From NCBI GenBank assembly GCA_019187225.1, contig JABAQQ010000014.1, forward strand, positions 1 to 64,000: a DNA stretch of 64,000 nucleotides, read 5' to 3'. Below, piece by piece: positions 32,566 to 40,876 of the stretch; the stretch's first letter is position 1, and every line of letters begins with the position of its first letter. The DNA comes from Saprospiraceae bacterium. Lineage in GTDB: Bacteria; Bacteroidota; Bacteroidia; Chitinophagales; Saprospiraceae. The notes under the pieces were generated by a model, which did no database searches, was not told where the DNA came from, and saw only the letters and a program-made list of their open reading frames with translations. The position numbers and the translations under genes are program-made.

Positions 32566-34140
32566 TCAAATCACCAGCAATTTCTTCGTCACGGTCGCGC
32601 CGTTTACTTTTATCGAATAGAAGTAATGACCCGGCCGAAGATCGCTGCGGCTGAACGTGACCCGGTGCGTGCCTGCCGGGTAAGTGCCTTCGACGATCGT
32701 CTGCAGCACCCGTCCGCTCATGTCGAGGAGGTCAATTGAGACCCTCCCGCCATCGGTCGTGAAGGTGAATGTTGTGGCATGATGGAACGGATTGGGGAAG
32801 TTGGAAACATGGACGCGTGCAGTGTCGAGCACTGTGCTGCCGGAAGATGCCGCCTTGAAGATCGGGAGAATGGGGAACTGGTAGTTCAATATGCTCTCCG
32901 GGTTGGCAATGCCGAACCAATCCTGCAGGGCGCTGGCGTATACCGAGCGAAAGTCGTGCTGCATTGGCAGGTCAGCGGACGCGAATGGATTGTCCGGGAT
33001 TTGCGGGTTGTCGCCGATGATGCCCGGAATGACGTTTTTGCCAAACGCGAACAAAGGCGCCGCCGCGCCGTGGTCGGTGCCCAGACTGGCGTTGGAAGCG
33101 ATGGTACGGCCAAATTCGGAAAAGGTGAAGCCGGCTACCCGCTCGTCCACGCCGAGCAACTTAAGGTCATCCTGAAATGCGCCAATGGCTTCGGAGACTT
33201 TGCGCAACAATTCCGCGTGAATGCCCTCCGTGGTGCTGAAGTTGCCGTCCACCTGATCGCTGTGGGTATCGAAGCCGTCAAGCGAGACGATGTAGATCGG
33301 CGTCTTCAGTCCTCCGCTGATCAACTGCGCCACAATGCGCAACTGATCGGCAAGGTAGTTCTCCCCCGATGCGGGATAAAGCGCAGACAAATTTTGCCCT
33401 ACGTCGGCGGCGCCTTTGATAGACTGGTAATACACCTGTGCCTGTTGTGCCACTAAGCGGATAAATTCGAGTTCGTCGCCGTAGGGTGTATCCGGCGCCG
33501 GTTCTACAATATCATTGACAAACTCATAATAGGCGGTCGGGTCTGAAATAGCCATCCCCATCGGGACGGTATTCCCCATCAATGCCAGCGAAACGAACGA
33601 GCCGATCTGAATGGCCAGCGGGTCGGGATTGTCGGGATTCGGGTAACCGTCGGGGAATGCCGGATGCTGGCTCTGCAGGTATCGTCCTGCCCAACCCGTT
33701 TCGAGCAGTTGGTCGCTGTCCGACGCCGACATCCAGATATCCGTAGAGCGGAAATGCGAGTAGTCCTGGTTGGGATACCCCACGTTCTGGACGACCGACA
33801 CGAGGCCATTGTTGTACATGTCGCGCAGGTGGGTCATGGCGGGATGCAAGCCATTGACGATTGTGCCTGTCAAACTCAGAACGCTGTTTTCCGGAATGAG
33901 CACATTGCTGCGCAGGTTGGCGAGTTTGTCGTACTGATCGAGCGGAATGAATGTGTTGAGTCCGTCGTTGCCTCCGTTGAGCTGGATAAGCACCAAAATG
34001 CGGTCGTTGGGATTGCCCCCGGCTGCCAGGGCCTGAAGGAAAGGCAATTGCGGGGCGGGATTGATGGAAAAACCTTTGAACTGAAAACCCGCCCAGGCTG
34101 CGGCGGCGCCGCTATATTTGAGAAAACTTCTTCTTTTCAT
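32566..34140 (-). CDS. DUF1501 protein with T9SS sorting domain
   Basis: A 524-residue protein from the ATG at 34140 (MKRRSFLKYSGAAAAWAGFQ), a twin-arginine-like leader with RRSFLK. The DUF1501 core includes LVLIQLNGGNDGLNTFIPL, YSHFRSTDIWMSAS, GFDTHSDQVDGNFSTTEGIH, VAGFTFSEFGRTIASN and TDHGAAAPLFAFGK; it has the alkaline-phosphatase/sulfatase-like fold. C-terminal residues about 440-524 are a type A T9SS domain (NFPNPFHHATTFTFT, LLDMSGRVLQTI, GHYFYSIKVNG). The partner gene, encoding a DUF1800 protein, lies 90 bases upstream on the same strand. Such pairs are widespread but their function is not established. A Tat-like leader together with a T9SS tail is noteworthy. Confidence 0.9.
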   Translation of the reverse strand: MKRRSFLKYSGAAAAWAGFQFKGFSINPAPQLPFLQALAAGGNPNDRILVLIQLNGGNDGLNTFIPLDQYDKLANLRSNVLIPENSVLSLTGTIVNGLHPAMTHLRDMYNNGLVSVVQNVGYPNQDYSHFRSTDIWMSASDSDQLLETGWAGRYLQSQHPAFPDGYPNPDNPDPLAIQIGSFVSLALMGNTVPMGMAISDPTAYYEFVNDIVEPAPDTPYGDELEFIRLVAQQAQVYYQSIKGAADVGQNLSALYPASGENYLADQLRIVAQLISGGLKTPIYIVSLDGFDTHSDQVDGNFSTTEGIHAELLRKVSEAIGAFQDDLKLLGVDERVAGFTFSEFGRTIASNASLGTDHGAAAPLFAFGKNVIPGIIGDNPQIPDNPFASADLPMQHDFRSVYASALQDWFGIANPESILNYQFPILPIFKAASSGSTVLDTARVHVSNFPNPFHHATTFTFTTDGGRVSIDLLDMSGRVLQTIVEGTYPAGTHRVTFSRSDLRPGHYFYSIKVNGATVTKKLLVI

Positions 34141-34188
34141 TGTATATTGAGTGTTTGAGTGGTGGAGTATTTGAGTGTTTGGGTGAAA
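34141..34188 (-). repeat. Octamer array in the DUF1501 leader
   Basis: On the minus strand the leader reads CACCCAAACACTC, then AAATACTC, CACCACTC, AAACACTC and AATATACA directly before ATG. It is the same element, in the same sense and position, as in the ndk leader. Confidence 0.8.
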
Positions 34189-34230
34189 AAACAACTCAAA
34201 TCAACAAATAACCGGTTGTGCAGATTCACA

Positions 34231-35946
34231 TCAGGCCAGTTGATATTCCGCCAGGTTCATGATGTACTTGTGCATGCTGGCTAAGCGGAACCACACGGTT
34301 TGGTAAGCCATTTGGTTGCCCGGATTGGCGACGTAGGCAAGCCAGGCAGCCGTCCAGTAGAAGTCGTTGGACTGGTTAGAAAGCAGGATGCTTTTGAGGA
34401 ATTGTTTTTTTGCCGCCGAAACTTCCATCGGCAGTAAAATGCGCAACGTGTCGTCAATCAACAGGTTGGGATCGCCGGGATTGGGGAATTGTGCCGCGAA
34501 AGCCACATGATCCAGTTGCAGATCGGCATTGCCTGCAAGCACGGCGAAGGAAAGCAGATCAGTCAACAGGTTGCGGTTGCGCATGGTGTCGGCGTTGATC
34601 CAATCCCTGTAATAAGTGGGCGACTGCCGGAAGGCTTGCCAGCCTGCCACGTTGGGCGGGTCGCCGGGCAATAACTGCATGCCACCGCAGAAATAATTGA
34701 TCTGCAGGCGCAAGGTGTATTCGTCGAGCGGCGTCGGGGTCGGGATTTCTTTGTTGAAATTGCGCAGCACACCCAGCACCAGGTCGAGCGGGGTTTTGAT
34801 AAAACATCCTTTGTTGTAAGCGTCGAAAAAGTGCTCGCTGTTGAGCAAGGCCGCCATCACCGGGCGGATCTCGTAGTTGTTGTCGCGGAAGATCTGCGCC
34901 AGCGGCTCTATGATGTCGGTTTCGATTGTCGCGTCAATTTTGTAATACAGGAAAAAGCGGTAGATCTTCCGGCAAATAAATTTCGCTACATCTTCTTTCT
35001 GGAAGATCATCGCCAGCAGAGCGTCCAGTTCCTGTTCGCCGTTGCTGCTGCCCTGGATTACCGTGTTGTTGTAGTAGCCTGAAAAAACTTTAAAACCGGT
35101 ATCGTGGGCGTTGGGATCGAAATAAGTGGTGGCATTGGCAAAATTGATGCGCCAGCCGGTGAGCACCCGCGCCGCTGCCACCACATCGTCCTCCGAATAA
35201 GTCACGGGCGAGTCTTTGCCAACGGTGAACAATTCCTGCAATTCGCGGGCGTAATTTTCGTCGGGCGCTGCCACCGAATTCAAAAAGCCGTTGAGAAACA
35301 CCAGCATACACGGGTCCAGGGTCACGGCTTTGACAAATTCCCTGAAATTGCCGAGCGCGTGTTGCCGCAGGGTGGCGTTGTACAGATAGGAAAACCGGCC
35401 AAAGAAGGCAGCATCGGTGCGGGTCGCAAAGTGGTTGTGCCAGAACAAGGTCATTTTCTCCTGGATATTGGCCTCCGAATGAAGCATGCGGTCGAGCCAC
35501 CAGCCGCGCCACGATTCGATGCGCACGCCTTCAAAATCCAGGTTATAGGGCGCATTGACCCAGGCTTGCCCCAAGGGGACTGCCGGATCTATGTAAGGAG
35601 GATTGGCCTGCGGGTTGTTGTAATTGTTCACCGGCGGCGCGGGCGGCGTTTGCGGCACATCGAGCACAAAATCCACGGCGGCTTCGGCGCTGCCCAATGC
35701 CACTAACTGATCGAGTTGAGATTTTTTTACGCCGAATGTCACCCGCCGGAGCAGGTGCGCCGCTTGTTCGGGTCCCCAGGGCCCTGAGTAGGGCGTCAGG
35801 TCGCCGGAAAGGGTGAATTCGGATTCGGGAAAATGTGCCGCTGTCAGGTCAGCGGGTTCAGGAGCGATTCGTTCCACGCGCACTCCTTCTTCGGCGGGCA
35901 AAAACTGGTGGAAAAAATCTCTTCTGGAAATGGAAAGATCGGCCAT
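34231..35946 (-). CDS. DUF1800 protein
   Basis: A 571-residue protein. DUF1800 signatures: AAHLLRRVTFGVKKSQLDQL, SWRGWWLDRMLHSEANIQEK, MTLFWHNHFAT, CMLVFLNGFLNSVAAPDENY, ARELQELFTVGKD and VAAARVLTGW. A C-terminal segment reads PNVAGWQAFRQSPTYY. The N-terminus (MADLSISRRDFFHQFLPAEE) has RRDFF, reminiscent of a Tat motif but without a clear hydrophobic stretch. It forms an operon with the DUF1501 gene downstream. The function is unknown and probably extracytoplasmic. A heptamer array lies in its leader, between the promoter and the start codon. Confidence 0.88.
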   Translation of the reverse strand: MADLSISRRDFFHQFLPAEEGVRVERIAPEPADLTAAHFPESEFTLSGDLTPYSGPWGPEQAAHLLRRVTFGVKKSQLDQLVALGSAEAAVDFVLDVPQTPPAPPVNNYNNPQANPPYIDPAVPLGQAWVNAPYNLDFEGVRIESWRGWWLDRMLHSEANIQEKMTLFWHNHFATRTDAAFFGRFSYLYNATLRQHALGNFREFVKAVTLDPCMLVFLNGFLNSVAAPDENYARELQELFTVGKDSPVTYSEDDVVAAARVLTGWRINFANATTYFDPNAHDTGFKVFSGYYNNTVIQGSSNGEQELDALLAMIFQKEDVAKFICRKIYRFFLYYKIDATIETDIIEPLAQIFRDNNYEIRPVMAALLNSEHFFDAYNKGCFIKTPLDLVLGVLRNFNKEIPTPTPLDEYTLRLQINYFCGGMQLLPGDPPNVAGWQAFRQSPTYYRDWINADTMRNRNLLTDLLSFAVLAGNADLQLDHVAFAAQFPNPGDPNLLIDDTLRILLPMEVSAAKKQFLKSILLSNQSNDFYWTAAWLAYVANPGNQMAYQTVWFRLASMHKYIMNLAEYQLA

Positions 35947-35949
35947 AAT

Positions 35950-35990
35950 GATTGCGGATTGCGGATTGTTGATTGCGGATTGCGGATTGC
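35950..35990. repeat. Heptamer array GATTGCG in the DUF1800 leader
   Basis: Six tandem units (GATTGCG x2, GATTGTT, GATTGCG x2, partial GATTGC) begin 3 bases upstream of the DUF1800 start codon and lie between it and the promoter at 36022-36050. Confidence 0.85.
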
Positions 35991-36021
35991 AACGAAGACA
36001 CGCGGGGAGGCATATCTGTTA

Positions 36022-36050
36022 CAAAACTACGGCGGGAAAATATTGCGCAA
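36022..36050 (-). promoter_or_regulatory. Promoter of the DUF1800-DUF1501 operon
   Basis: On the minus strand, TTG (36050-36048), an 18-base spacer and TAGTTTTG (36029-36022) fit the Bacteroidota -33/-7 consensus TTG-N17..19-TAnnTTTG. This is the best-formed promoter in the window. The predicted leader is about 65 bases and includes the heptamer array. Confidence 0.7.
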
Positions 36051-36168
36051 TAAAAAAATGTGATATGGGTGTGTTAAAGTGGCAAAATCATCTTTTCAAT
36101 TCCGAATCGGGAAACACAATCTTTTGCTCTTTACATTTGCCAAACAGAACGAATGTCAACCCTTCCCC

Positions 36169-36354
36169 ATGTTCGAGAACATCATTGAAGACATCCGAAA
36201 CCAGCAAGCCGTCCTCCTGCTCGGCCACGACTTCCTGCCCGGCGCACACGAGCAACTGCACAAATATTTGCAACAAAATAGTGAAAGATCTACCCCCCTT
36301 GTCATGTCGAACGCACCTTGTCATATCAGGGGTCCCTTGTCTTGTCGAGTGTAA
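36169..36354 (+). pseudogene. Truncated N-terminus resembling a SIR2-like/NTPase gene
   Basis: A TACATTTG box at 36132-36139 precedes an ATG at 36169. The frame begins MFENIIEDIRNQQAVLLLGH, then DFLPGAHEQLHKYLQQN. This resembles the first strand and glycine loop of SIR2-like domains found in Bacteroidota STAND or defence-type proteins (IxxxRxxxxVLLLGxxxL). After about 40 codons the frame runs into palindromic repeat sequence (from about 36296) and stops at 36354. No continuation is found downstream. I read it as a gene cut off by the repeat/GIY-YIG patch. The family assignment rests on about 35 residues and is weak. Confidence 0.4.
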
Positions 36355-36461
36355 GCGAGACATCTACACAACATCCTTTACCACAGTACCCCATTGATGC
36401 TCAAGACGCCATCGCAAGACCGGTTTGTGTATATGTCTCATTTCATTCGACATGACAGGGC
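36337..36461. repeat. GIY-YIG-associated palindrome, copy 1
   Basis: The left arm (about 36337-36372: CTTGTCTTGTCGAGTG, then AGCGAGACATCTACACAA) pairs with the right arm (about 36425-36461: TTGTGTATATGTCTCATTTC, then TTCGACATGACAGG). The centre is about 50 bases. A stray half-copy (TTGTCATGTCGAACGCA) lies at about 36299-36315. It is upstream of the GIY-YIG gene. Confidence 0.85.
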
Positions 36462-36496
36462 TATTCATAATAAAATTAACCATCATCGTCAAAACC

Positions 36497-36910
36497 ATGA
36501 AACAACATGAATACTACGTCTATATCACCACCAATCCAAACCGAACCGTGCTGTACATCGGCATGACCAACGACATTGCCCGGCGGTTAGTGGAACATTA
36601 TGCCCATCGGGGAAAAGAAGAGACATTTGCTGGCAGAACCTATTGCTATTGCTTGATTTACTTAGAGTTGTTCCAGTACGTCAACAACGCGATTGATAGG
36701 GAAACGGAGTTGAAAGCGTGGCGAAGAGAAAAAAAGGATGCCTTGATTGCCGAAGAGCGATTGATTAGATCAAAAGACCCCGAATTGCCTACAACATTCT
36801 TTGGCATGTCGAACGCAGCGAGACACCTACACAAGCCGGGCACCCGACGAAATCTCAGAGGCACCGTGCTGGACGGATGTTGTGTAGATGTCTCTCTGCG
36901 TTCGACATGA
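36497..36910 (+). CDS. GIY-YIG endonuclease-superfamily protein lying among palindromes
   Basis: The 137-residue frame starts at the ATG at 36497 (MKQHEYYVYITTNPNRTVLY). The nuclease core covers about residues 5-95: YVYI then YIGMTND (GIY-YIG), the basic IARRLVEHYAH, and ETELKAWRREKKDALI with the expected Glu. This matches the small YhbQ/UvrC-like single-domain group common in Bacteroidota. Residues from about 103 (MSNAARHLHKPGTRRNLRGT) to the stop are translated from palindrome copy 2 and are not part of the domain. Palindromes lie on both sides. Its activity, if any, would be DNA nicking; a role in moving the palindromes is only a hypothesis. Confidence 0.85.
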   Translation: MKQHEYYVYITTNPNRTVLYIGMTNDIARRLVEHYAHRGKEETFAGRTYCYCLIYLELFQYVNNAIDRETELKAWRREKKDALIAEERLIRSKDPELPTTFFGMSNAARHLHKPGTRRNLRGTVLDGCCVDVSLRST

Positions 36911-36916
36911 CAAGGG
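36803..36916. repeat. GIY-YIG-associated palindrome, copy 2, overlapping the gene's 3' end
   Basis: The left arm 36803-36835 (GGCATGTCGAACGCAGCGAG, then ACACCTACACAAG) pairs with the right arm 36880-36916 (TTGTGTAGATGTCTC, then TGCGTTCGACATGACAAGGG), loop about 45 bases. The GIY-YIG stop codon (36908-36910) lies in the right arm. Confidence 0.9.
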
Positions 36917-36956
36917 ACGCTCGATATGGCAAAGCACGTTTCTGTTTTTCACTCTT

Positions 36957-37073
36957 TTGTCATGTCGAGCGTGAGCGAGACACCTACACAAGCCGGGCAT
37001 ATCACGGAACCCCGGTGAGGCATCCTGCTGAACAAATGTTGTGTAGATGTCTCATTTCATTCGACATGACAAG
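36957..37073. repeat. GIY-YIG-associated palindrome, copy 3
   Basis: The left arm begins TTTGTCATGTCGAGCGTGAG at 36957; the right arm ends TTCATTCGACATGACAAG at 37073. The left arm is nearly identical to copy 2 (through ACACCTACACAAGCCGGGCA) and the right arm to copy 1, consistent with copying or recombination among them. It ends 22 bases before the acetylesterase stop codon. Confidence 0.9.
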
Positions 37074-37094
37074 TGGGGAAGGCGCAACAAAGCA

Positions 37095-39050
37095 CTACTC
37101 AAACCTCCCCTTCACCGTCACCCCCTCCCAATCATCCGTCCGGAACGGGCAAGCAGGAAATCCTTCCGCGTTGAACAGGTTGGCGTCCTCCGGCGCGTCG
37201 GACCAGGCGTAGCGCACGGAGGTGGCTATCAATCCTCCCGGATGCTGCACCACGACTTTGGCGCCTTCTATCTCAGCTTTGGCGTAGTGAAAAACGCGAT
37301 CGGGGCCGGCGACTTCAAAACCTTTGAGATAGCCGTATTTGTCATCCACCATAAGGCCGCCGCCAACGTATTTGAAAGCCAGAATTGCCTTGTCGTTTTC
37401 AAATTGAACCGACTCGTACATCGGGCCGCTGTGCAACACATCCTGTTGGTACACGAATTTCAACGCATTGGCCGCTAAGCGTTTGCCCACGTCCTGTTTG
37501 TTGCGGGGGTGAATGTCGTGCGGGTCGCCGATGTCGGTGGTGACGGCCATGCCCGTGTTGGGGAGGCGGAGGGTCATGGTTTGCGCTTCGCGGAGTTCGG
37601 CCCAGTTGCTGCCCTGGTTGCTGTTTTGCGAAGCGCCGTAAGAGGAAAGTTGCACGAAATAGAAAGGAAATTCCTCGTTCCAGCGTTTGCGCCAGTCCCC
37701 GATCATGAGCGGAAAGGAGTGGCGGTACTCGTAGGCGCGGCCAGCGTTGGTTTCGCCCTGGTACCAGAGCGCGCCGCGAATGACATAAGGGATGAGCGGT
37801 GCGATCATGGCGTTGTAAATCGCCGTGCCGACGTTGTTGCTCGAATGAGCGAACGAGTGCGGTTCGGCAAACGAAGGCATGAGCCGCCAGTCGTCGCCCG
37901 CGAGACTGATCTTTTGGGCCGGGGTGCTGACGTACAAGTCGTTTTCAGAACCTACCAGACCAAGGCCGTACCACTCCGGTTCGATGGCTTTGTTCGTTTT
38001 TACCACGAGACTGTTCGGGCCGGGTTTCCAGGTGTCGGCGGGTATTAAAATCTGGCGGGTGCCTTTCAGCAGCCCGGCGGCGGCGAGTTTTCCGTTGATA
38101 TATACTTCGTTATAACTGAACTGCTCGGCCAGACCCAAGGTGGTGATCTGGCCCGTCATTTCAGCGGGGATTTCGACGGTCTTCGCCATAAAACCGTTGC
38201 CGCGCCAGGCCCAGATGCCTTTCCAGTCCCACTGCCACATCGGGCTGGCTTTGAGCCAGTTGGAAAAATCGTAGCCGGGTTGCAGGTATTTTTTCTCGTC
38301 GTCGGGTGAGAGGCTTGCGTCGGGGTTGCCCAGCAATTTTTTTTTGATGCTGCGTTCGAGCCGCAGGTCGGCTTCTTCCCAGTTTTTCGGCAGTTTTTCG
38401 CCGTAAGATTTCAGCACATCCGAGCCGCACATGGCTTCTTTGCTGATCCAGCTTTCCACCTGCGAACCGCCCCAGGAGGAGTTCAGCAAACCGATCGGTA
38501 CGCCCGTTTTTTGAAACACTTCCCTGGCGAAATAAAAGCCGACGGCAGTGAAGTCGCCTACTGTTTGAGCCTCGCAAACGACCCAATCGCCCGATTTTAA
38601 GTCTTCTTCCGGTGTGAGCGACACTTCATGCTGCACTTTGAAATGGCGGATATTCGGAAAACCGGCGTTTTTCTTTTCCTCCGGATAATTGGCTGATTGG
38701 GCCACTGTCCATTCCATGTTCGATTGACCGGAGCAAAGCCACACGTCGCCGATGAGAATGTCCGAGATTTCCAATCGGCCGGAGGGTGTCGAGGCGGCGA
38801 GCGTGTACGGCCCGCCGGCTTCCATCGGTGAAAATTTCACCTGCCACTTGCCGTTTTTGTCCGTTTTTGCCTGGCGTGTCTGGCCGGCGAGTGCGACGCT
38901 TACCTCTTCGCCCGGATTGGCCCATCCCCACACGGGTATCGGTTTTTGACGCTGCAACACCGCGTGATCGGTGAAAAGGCGGGCGAGGTGGAGTTGGGCG
39001 GTTGATTCGAGAGAAAAGAGGACAAAAACGAAAATTATTGATTTTTTCAT
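37095..39050 (-). CDS. Sialate O-acetylesterase family protein
   Basis: A 651-residue secreted esterase from the ATG at 39050 (MKKSIIFVFVLFSLESTAQ, signal peptide); an in-frame Met at 39170 would bury the signal. The SGNH-type core has the nucleophile Ser in WLCSGQSNMEW, then VGFYFAREVFQKTGVPIGLL with NSSWGGSQVESW. An inserted beta-sandwich (about 295-420) precedes RGALWYQGETNAGRAYEYRH and the catalytic His region DPHDIHPRNKQDVG. The family removes O-acetyl groups from sialic acids, but in loci like this also from plant polysaccharides such as xylan or pectin. With GH51 and uronate genes nearby, the polysaccharide role is more likely. Confidence 0.9.
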   Translation of the reverse strand: MKKSIIFVFVLFSLESTAQLHLARLFTDHAVLQRQKPIPVWGWANPGEEVSVALAGQTRQAKTDKNGKWQVKFSPMEAGGPYTLAASTPSGRLEISDILIGDVWLCSGQSNMEWTVAQSANYPEEKKNAGFPNIRHFKVQHEVSLTPEEDLKSGDWVVCEAQTVGDFTAVGFYFAREVFQKTGVPIGLLNSSWGGSQVESWISKEAMCGSDVLKSYGEKLPKNWEEADLRLERSIKKKLLGNPDASLSPDDEKKYLQPGYDFSNWLKASPMWQWDWKGIWAWRGNGFMAKTVEIPAEMTGQITTLGLAEQFSYNEVYINGKLAAAGLLKGTRQILIPADTWKPGPNSLVVKTNKAIEPEWYGLGLVGSENDLYVSTPAQKISLAGDDWRLMPSFAEPHSFAHSSNNVGTAIYNAMIAPLIPYVIRGALWYQGETNAGRAYEYRHSFPLMIGDWRKRWNEEFPFYFVQLSSYGASQNSNQGSNWAELREAQTMTLRLPNTGMAVTTDIGDPHDIHPRNKQDVGKRLAANALKFVYQQDVLHSGPMYESVQFENDKAILAFKYVGGGLMVDDKYGYLKGFEVAGPDRVFHYAKAEIEGAKVVVQHPGGLIATSVRYAWSDAPEDANLFNAEGFPACPFRTDDWEGVTVKGRFE

Positions 39051-39194
39051 GATGAAATTGTTAGTACACCAACCCACCCGAGGCCCTTGAAGGGAGAAAA
39101 TCGCTTCGCTCCCGGCTTTCGGCAAAACAGTAAGCCAGGCGAAATTGGTTAGCTCTTTGTCTCTCTCCATTCGGGGGAGGGGCCGGTGGCAGGA

Positions 39195-40736
39195 TTACCT
39201 TAACGTAAGCACCACCACGGAAAACGGCGGGATTTTAACGGCCAGGGTGTTTTCTTTTAATGTTGCCTTATTAAAGACAGCAGGTTTTACTTTGCCGGGA
39301 CTATCGAAGGTATTATGATCCTGAAGGCGCTCGCTGCTTAGTATCCGACCCGTTACGTCGGAATACTTTCCGCCGCGCAGTTCTACCGATATTTCCTGCG
39401 TTTTTTGCGCGTCTATATTGACGAGTGAGATATGCGTCGCACCGTTTTTGTCGCGGGAGGCGGAAGCGGAAACCGACGGTAGGTGCTCATTGCCGAAGAT
39501 GTAGTCGGACGTTCGAACGTGCAAAGGCAGCATCAACGCATCCTGGTGCACGTTGTACATTTCCATGACATGGTAGGTAGGCGTCAGCAACATTTTTTCG
39601 CCTTCGGTCAGGATGACCGCTTGCAACACATTAACCGTTTGGGCGAGATTGGCCATGCGGACGCGGTCGCAGTGGTTGTTGAAAATATTGAGTGTGAGGC
39701 CGGCGATCATGGCATCGCGCATGGTGTTTTGCTGGTATAAAAAGCTTGGATTCGTACCGGGTTCGGTATCGTACCAGCCGCCCCACTCGTCTACCACCAG
39801 GGCGACCTTTTTTGCCGGGTCATATTTATCCATGATGGTGCTGTGTTTTCTAACCAACTCTTCCATGCGGAAAGCGCGCTGCATAGTGGTAAAATACTCC
39901 TGCTCACTGAAAGCGGCCGCCGAACCTTTTTTCGACCAATTGATGACCGAGTAGTGATGCAACGCCACTCCTTCGAGCATGTGGTGCGGGATGTCGCGCA
40001 TCAGCACTTCCGTCCAGTGGTAATCGTCCGAATTGGCGCCCGAAGCGATACGATACATACCACCGGCAGTCCAGCCGGTCATAAACGTGGCGTATTGCCG
40101 GTAAATATTGGCGTACCATTCCGGTTTCATATTGCCGCCGCAACCCCAGGCTTCGTTGCCGACACCCCAGAATCTGACTTTCCAGGGTTTGTCGCGGCCG
40201 TTTTCCTTGCGCCATTTCGACATTGTGCTTTCGCCACCGAAGTTGACATACTGCACCCATTCAGTGAGTTCCTGCACGGTGCCGCTGCCGACGTTGCCGG
40301 CGAGATAAGGTTCTGCGCCGAGCAATTCGCACATATCGAGGAAGTCGTGGGTGCCGAAACTGTTGTCTTCCGTGACGCCGCCCCACCAGGTATTGACGAG
40401 GGTCGGGCGGCGCGCTTTCGGTCCCACACCGTCTTTCCAATGGTAAGTATCGGCAAAGCAACCGCCAGGCCAGCGCAGGTTCGGGATTTTCAGATCTTTT
40501 AATGCTGTCACCACATCATTGCGAATGCCACGCCGGTTGGGGATTCTGGATGTGTCCCCCACGTAGAAACCGCCGTAGATACAACGTCCGAGGTGTTCGG
40601 AAAAATGCCCGTAAATGTGCCGGCTTATGGTGTCCCTGCCGAGGTCGGCGTCAATGACGATGTGCGGTTGACCCGACATAAGGCCATACCCAAAAAGGGA
40701 TAGGATTAATGCGCAAAATGCTTTTGGTGAATTCAT
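39195..40736 (-). CDS. GH51 alpha-L-arabinofuranosidase
   Basis: A 513-residue protein from the ATG at 40736 (MNSPKAFCALILSLFGYGLM, signal peptide ending near GQP). GH51 motifs: ISRHIYGHFSEHLGRCIYGG, IPNLRWPGGCFADTYHWKDG and GPKARRPTLVNTWWGGVTE. The acid/base Glu is in WGVGNEAWGCGGNM and the nucleophile Glu in LVVDEWGGWYD. A C-terminal beta-sandwich ends LAVKIPPFSVVVLTLR. It releases arabinose from arabinan or arabinoxylan side chains, here probably in the periplasm. It lies 144 bases upstream of the acetylesterase on the same strand. Confidence 0.95.
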   Translation of the reverse strand: MNSPKAFCALILSLFGYGLMSGQPHIVIDADLGRDTISRHIYGHFSEHLGRCIYGGFYVGDTSRIPNRRGIRNDVVTALKDLKIPNLRWPGGCFADTYHWKDGVGPKARRPTLVNTWWGGVTEDNSFGTHDFLDMCELLGAEPYLAGNVGSGTVQELTEWVQYVNFGGESTMSKWRKENGRDKPWKVRFWGVGNEAWGCGGNMKPEWYANIYRQYATFMTGWTAGGMYRIASGANSDDYHWTEVLMRDIPHHMLEGVALHHYSVINWSKKGSAAAFSEQEYFTTMQRAFRMEELVRKHSTIMDKYDPAKKVALVVDEWGGWYDTEPGTNPSFLYQQNTMRDAMIAGLTLNIFNNHCDRVRMANLAQTVNVLQAVILTEGEKMLLTPTYHVMEMYNVHQDALMLPLHVRTSDYIFGNEHLPSVSASASRDKNGATHISLVNIDAQKTQEISVELRGGKYSDVTGRILSSERLQDHNTFDSPGKVKPAVFNKATLKENTLAVKIPPFSVVVLTLR

Positions 40737-40876
40737 AATGATCAGTTTTTTATTACCTGCTTCCATACGCCACACTGATCGAGGCGAATGAAGGGCGAAC
40801 CGGAATTTTAGGCAGGCAGGGTGATGGGGAGGAAGATTGTTTAATTCATGGATTTTTTAATATATTCCATTGTTTC

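Noticed and set aside
36425-36496. N-terminal extension of the GIY-YIG gene
   Set aside because: These codons fall in the right arm of palindrome copy 1; the MKQHEYYVYI start fits the family.
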